Shown piece by piece: positions 20,035 to 20,124 of a stretch of DNA of 20,124 nucleotides (the first letter of the stretch is position 1; each line of letters begins with the position of its first letter). The position numbers and the translations under genes were made by a program. The stretch covers positions 1-20,124 of the forward strand of contig DATLYH010000077.1 of NCBI GenBank assembly GCA_035575035.1, given 5' to 3'. The notes beneath the pieces are model-generated. The model did not search any database, was not told the DNA's origin, and saw only the letters and a program-made list of their open reading frames with translations. This stretch comes from DATLYH01 sp035575035. Lineage in GTDB: Bacteria > Planctomycetota > Planctomycetia > Gemmatales > Gemmataceae.

Positions 20035-20124
20035 ATGCGACCCGACATCGACCCCGATCTTCTTGCGCCCCACGAACGGCTCCGCGAAGTCGCGGCCATT
20101 CTCGCCGCCGGCCTTTTGCGTCTC
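20035..20124 (+). CDS. Start of small protein, recombinase-neighbour type (partial)
   Basis: Thirty codons from ATG 20035 run off the right edge: MRPDIDPDLLAPHERLREVA, followed by AILAAGLLRL. A CAGGAG ribosome site lies 8 to 9 bases upstream. I recall short proteins of this pattern (LxPxERxxEVAxILAxGxLRL) as first genes before serine recombinases in mobile or phage-like modules; they have no known function. If so, a recombinase gene should follow just outside the window, and the non-coding kilobase to the left would be its upstream end. Confidence 0.55.
   Translation, partial: MRPDIDPDLLAPHERLREVAAILAAGLLRL

Noticed and set aside
1..20124. CRISPR arrays, tRNA or rRNA genes
   Set aside because: No regularly spaced direct repeats and no tRNA or rRNA signatures were seen on either strand.

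Overview
The window is GC-rich (roughly two thirds G+C by eye), with tightly packed genes, Shine-Dalgarno led starts, a YD/RHS-repeat fragment and a decayed FkbM methyltransferase at the left edge. This gene mix is common in large planctomycete genomes (Gemmata-like). That is my inference for the source, not something the sequence proves.

Layout. (1) 1-641: debris, with an RHS-repeat fragment on the minus strand and an FkbM methyltransferase remnant that is internally deleted and frameshifted. (2) 642-3337, minus strand: a two-component pair, a soluble GAF histidine kinase followed by an NtrC-type sigma-54 activator with an intact GAFTGA loop. (3) 3338-8805, plus strand: divergent stress genes. 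They are a small beta-rich protein, a twin-CBS protein, a BON-like protein, a tandem universal stress protein, a GCS2-type carboxylate-amine ligase, GrpE and two small proteins. Two near-consensus sigma-54 promoters (GG-N10-GC) lie here, one before the small protein and one before the CBS gene. (4) 8983-11431: an MgtE Mg2+ channel, an Rnk/GreA-C-like regulator and Dps. (5) 11525-18000: a Gdx/SugE guanidinium exporter running into a complete mrpABCDEFG Na+/H+ antiporter operon with mostly 4-nt stop/start overlaps. (6) 18077-19064: a second, short MgtE-type protein split by one frameshift. (7) 19065-20034: nearly 1 kb with no convincing gene. It holds many stacked and nested helices and ends in a terminator-like hairpin, so I propose an undescribed structured RNA of about 600 nt. 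(8) 20035-end: the start of a small protein resembling those that sit before site-specific recombinases.

How it fits together. The kinase/activator pair next to divergent sigma-54 promoters suggests a local regulon. The genes it faces cover nucleotide sensing (CBS, Usp), protein folding (GrpE), thiol or peptide chemistry (GCS2), iron and DNA protection (Dps), and Mg2+, Na+/H+ and guanidinium transport. A stress or energy-limitation programme is a reasonable inference; direct control is supported by sequence only at the two promoters. The most novel items are the structured region at 19121-19718, the sigma-54 promoter pair, and a 9-bp inverted repeat that traps the ribosome binding site of the exporter gene.
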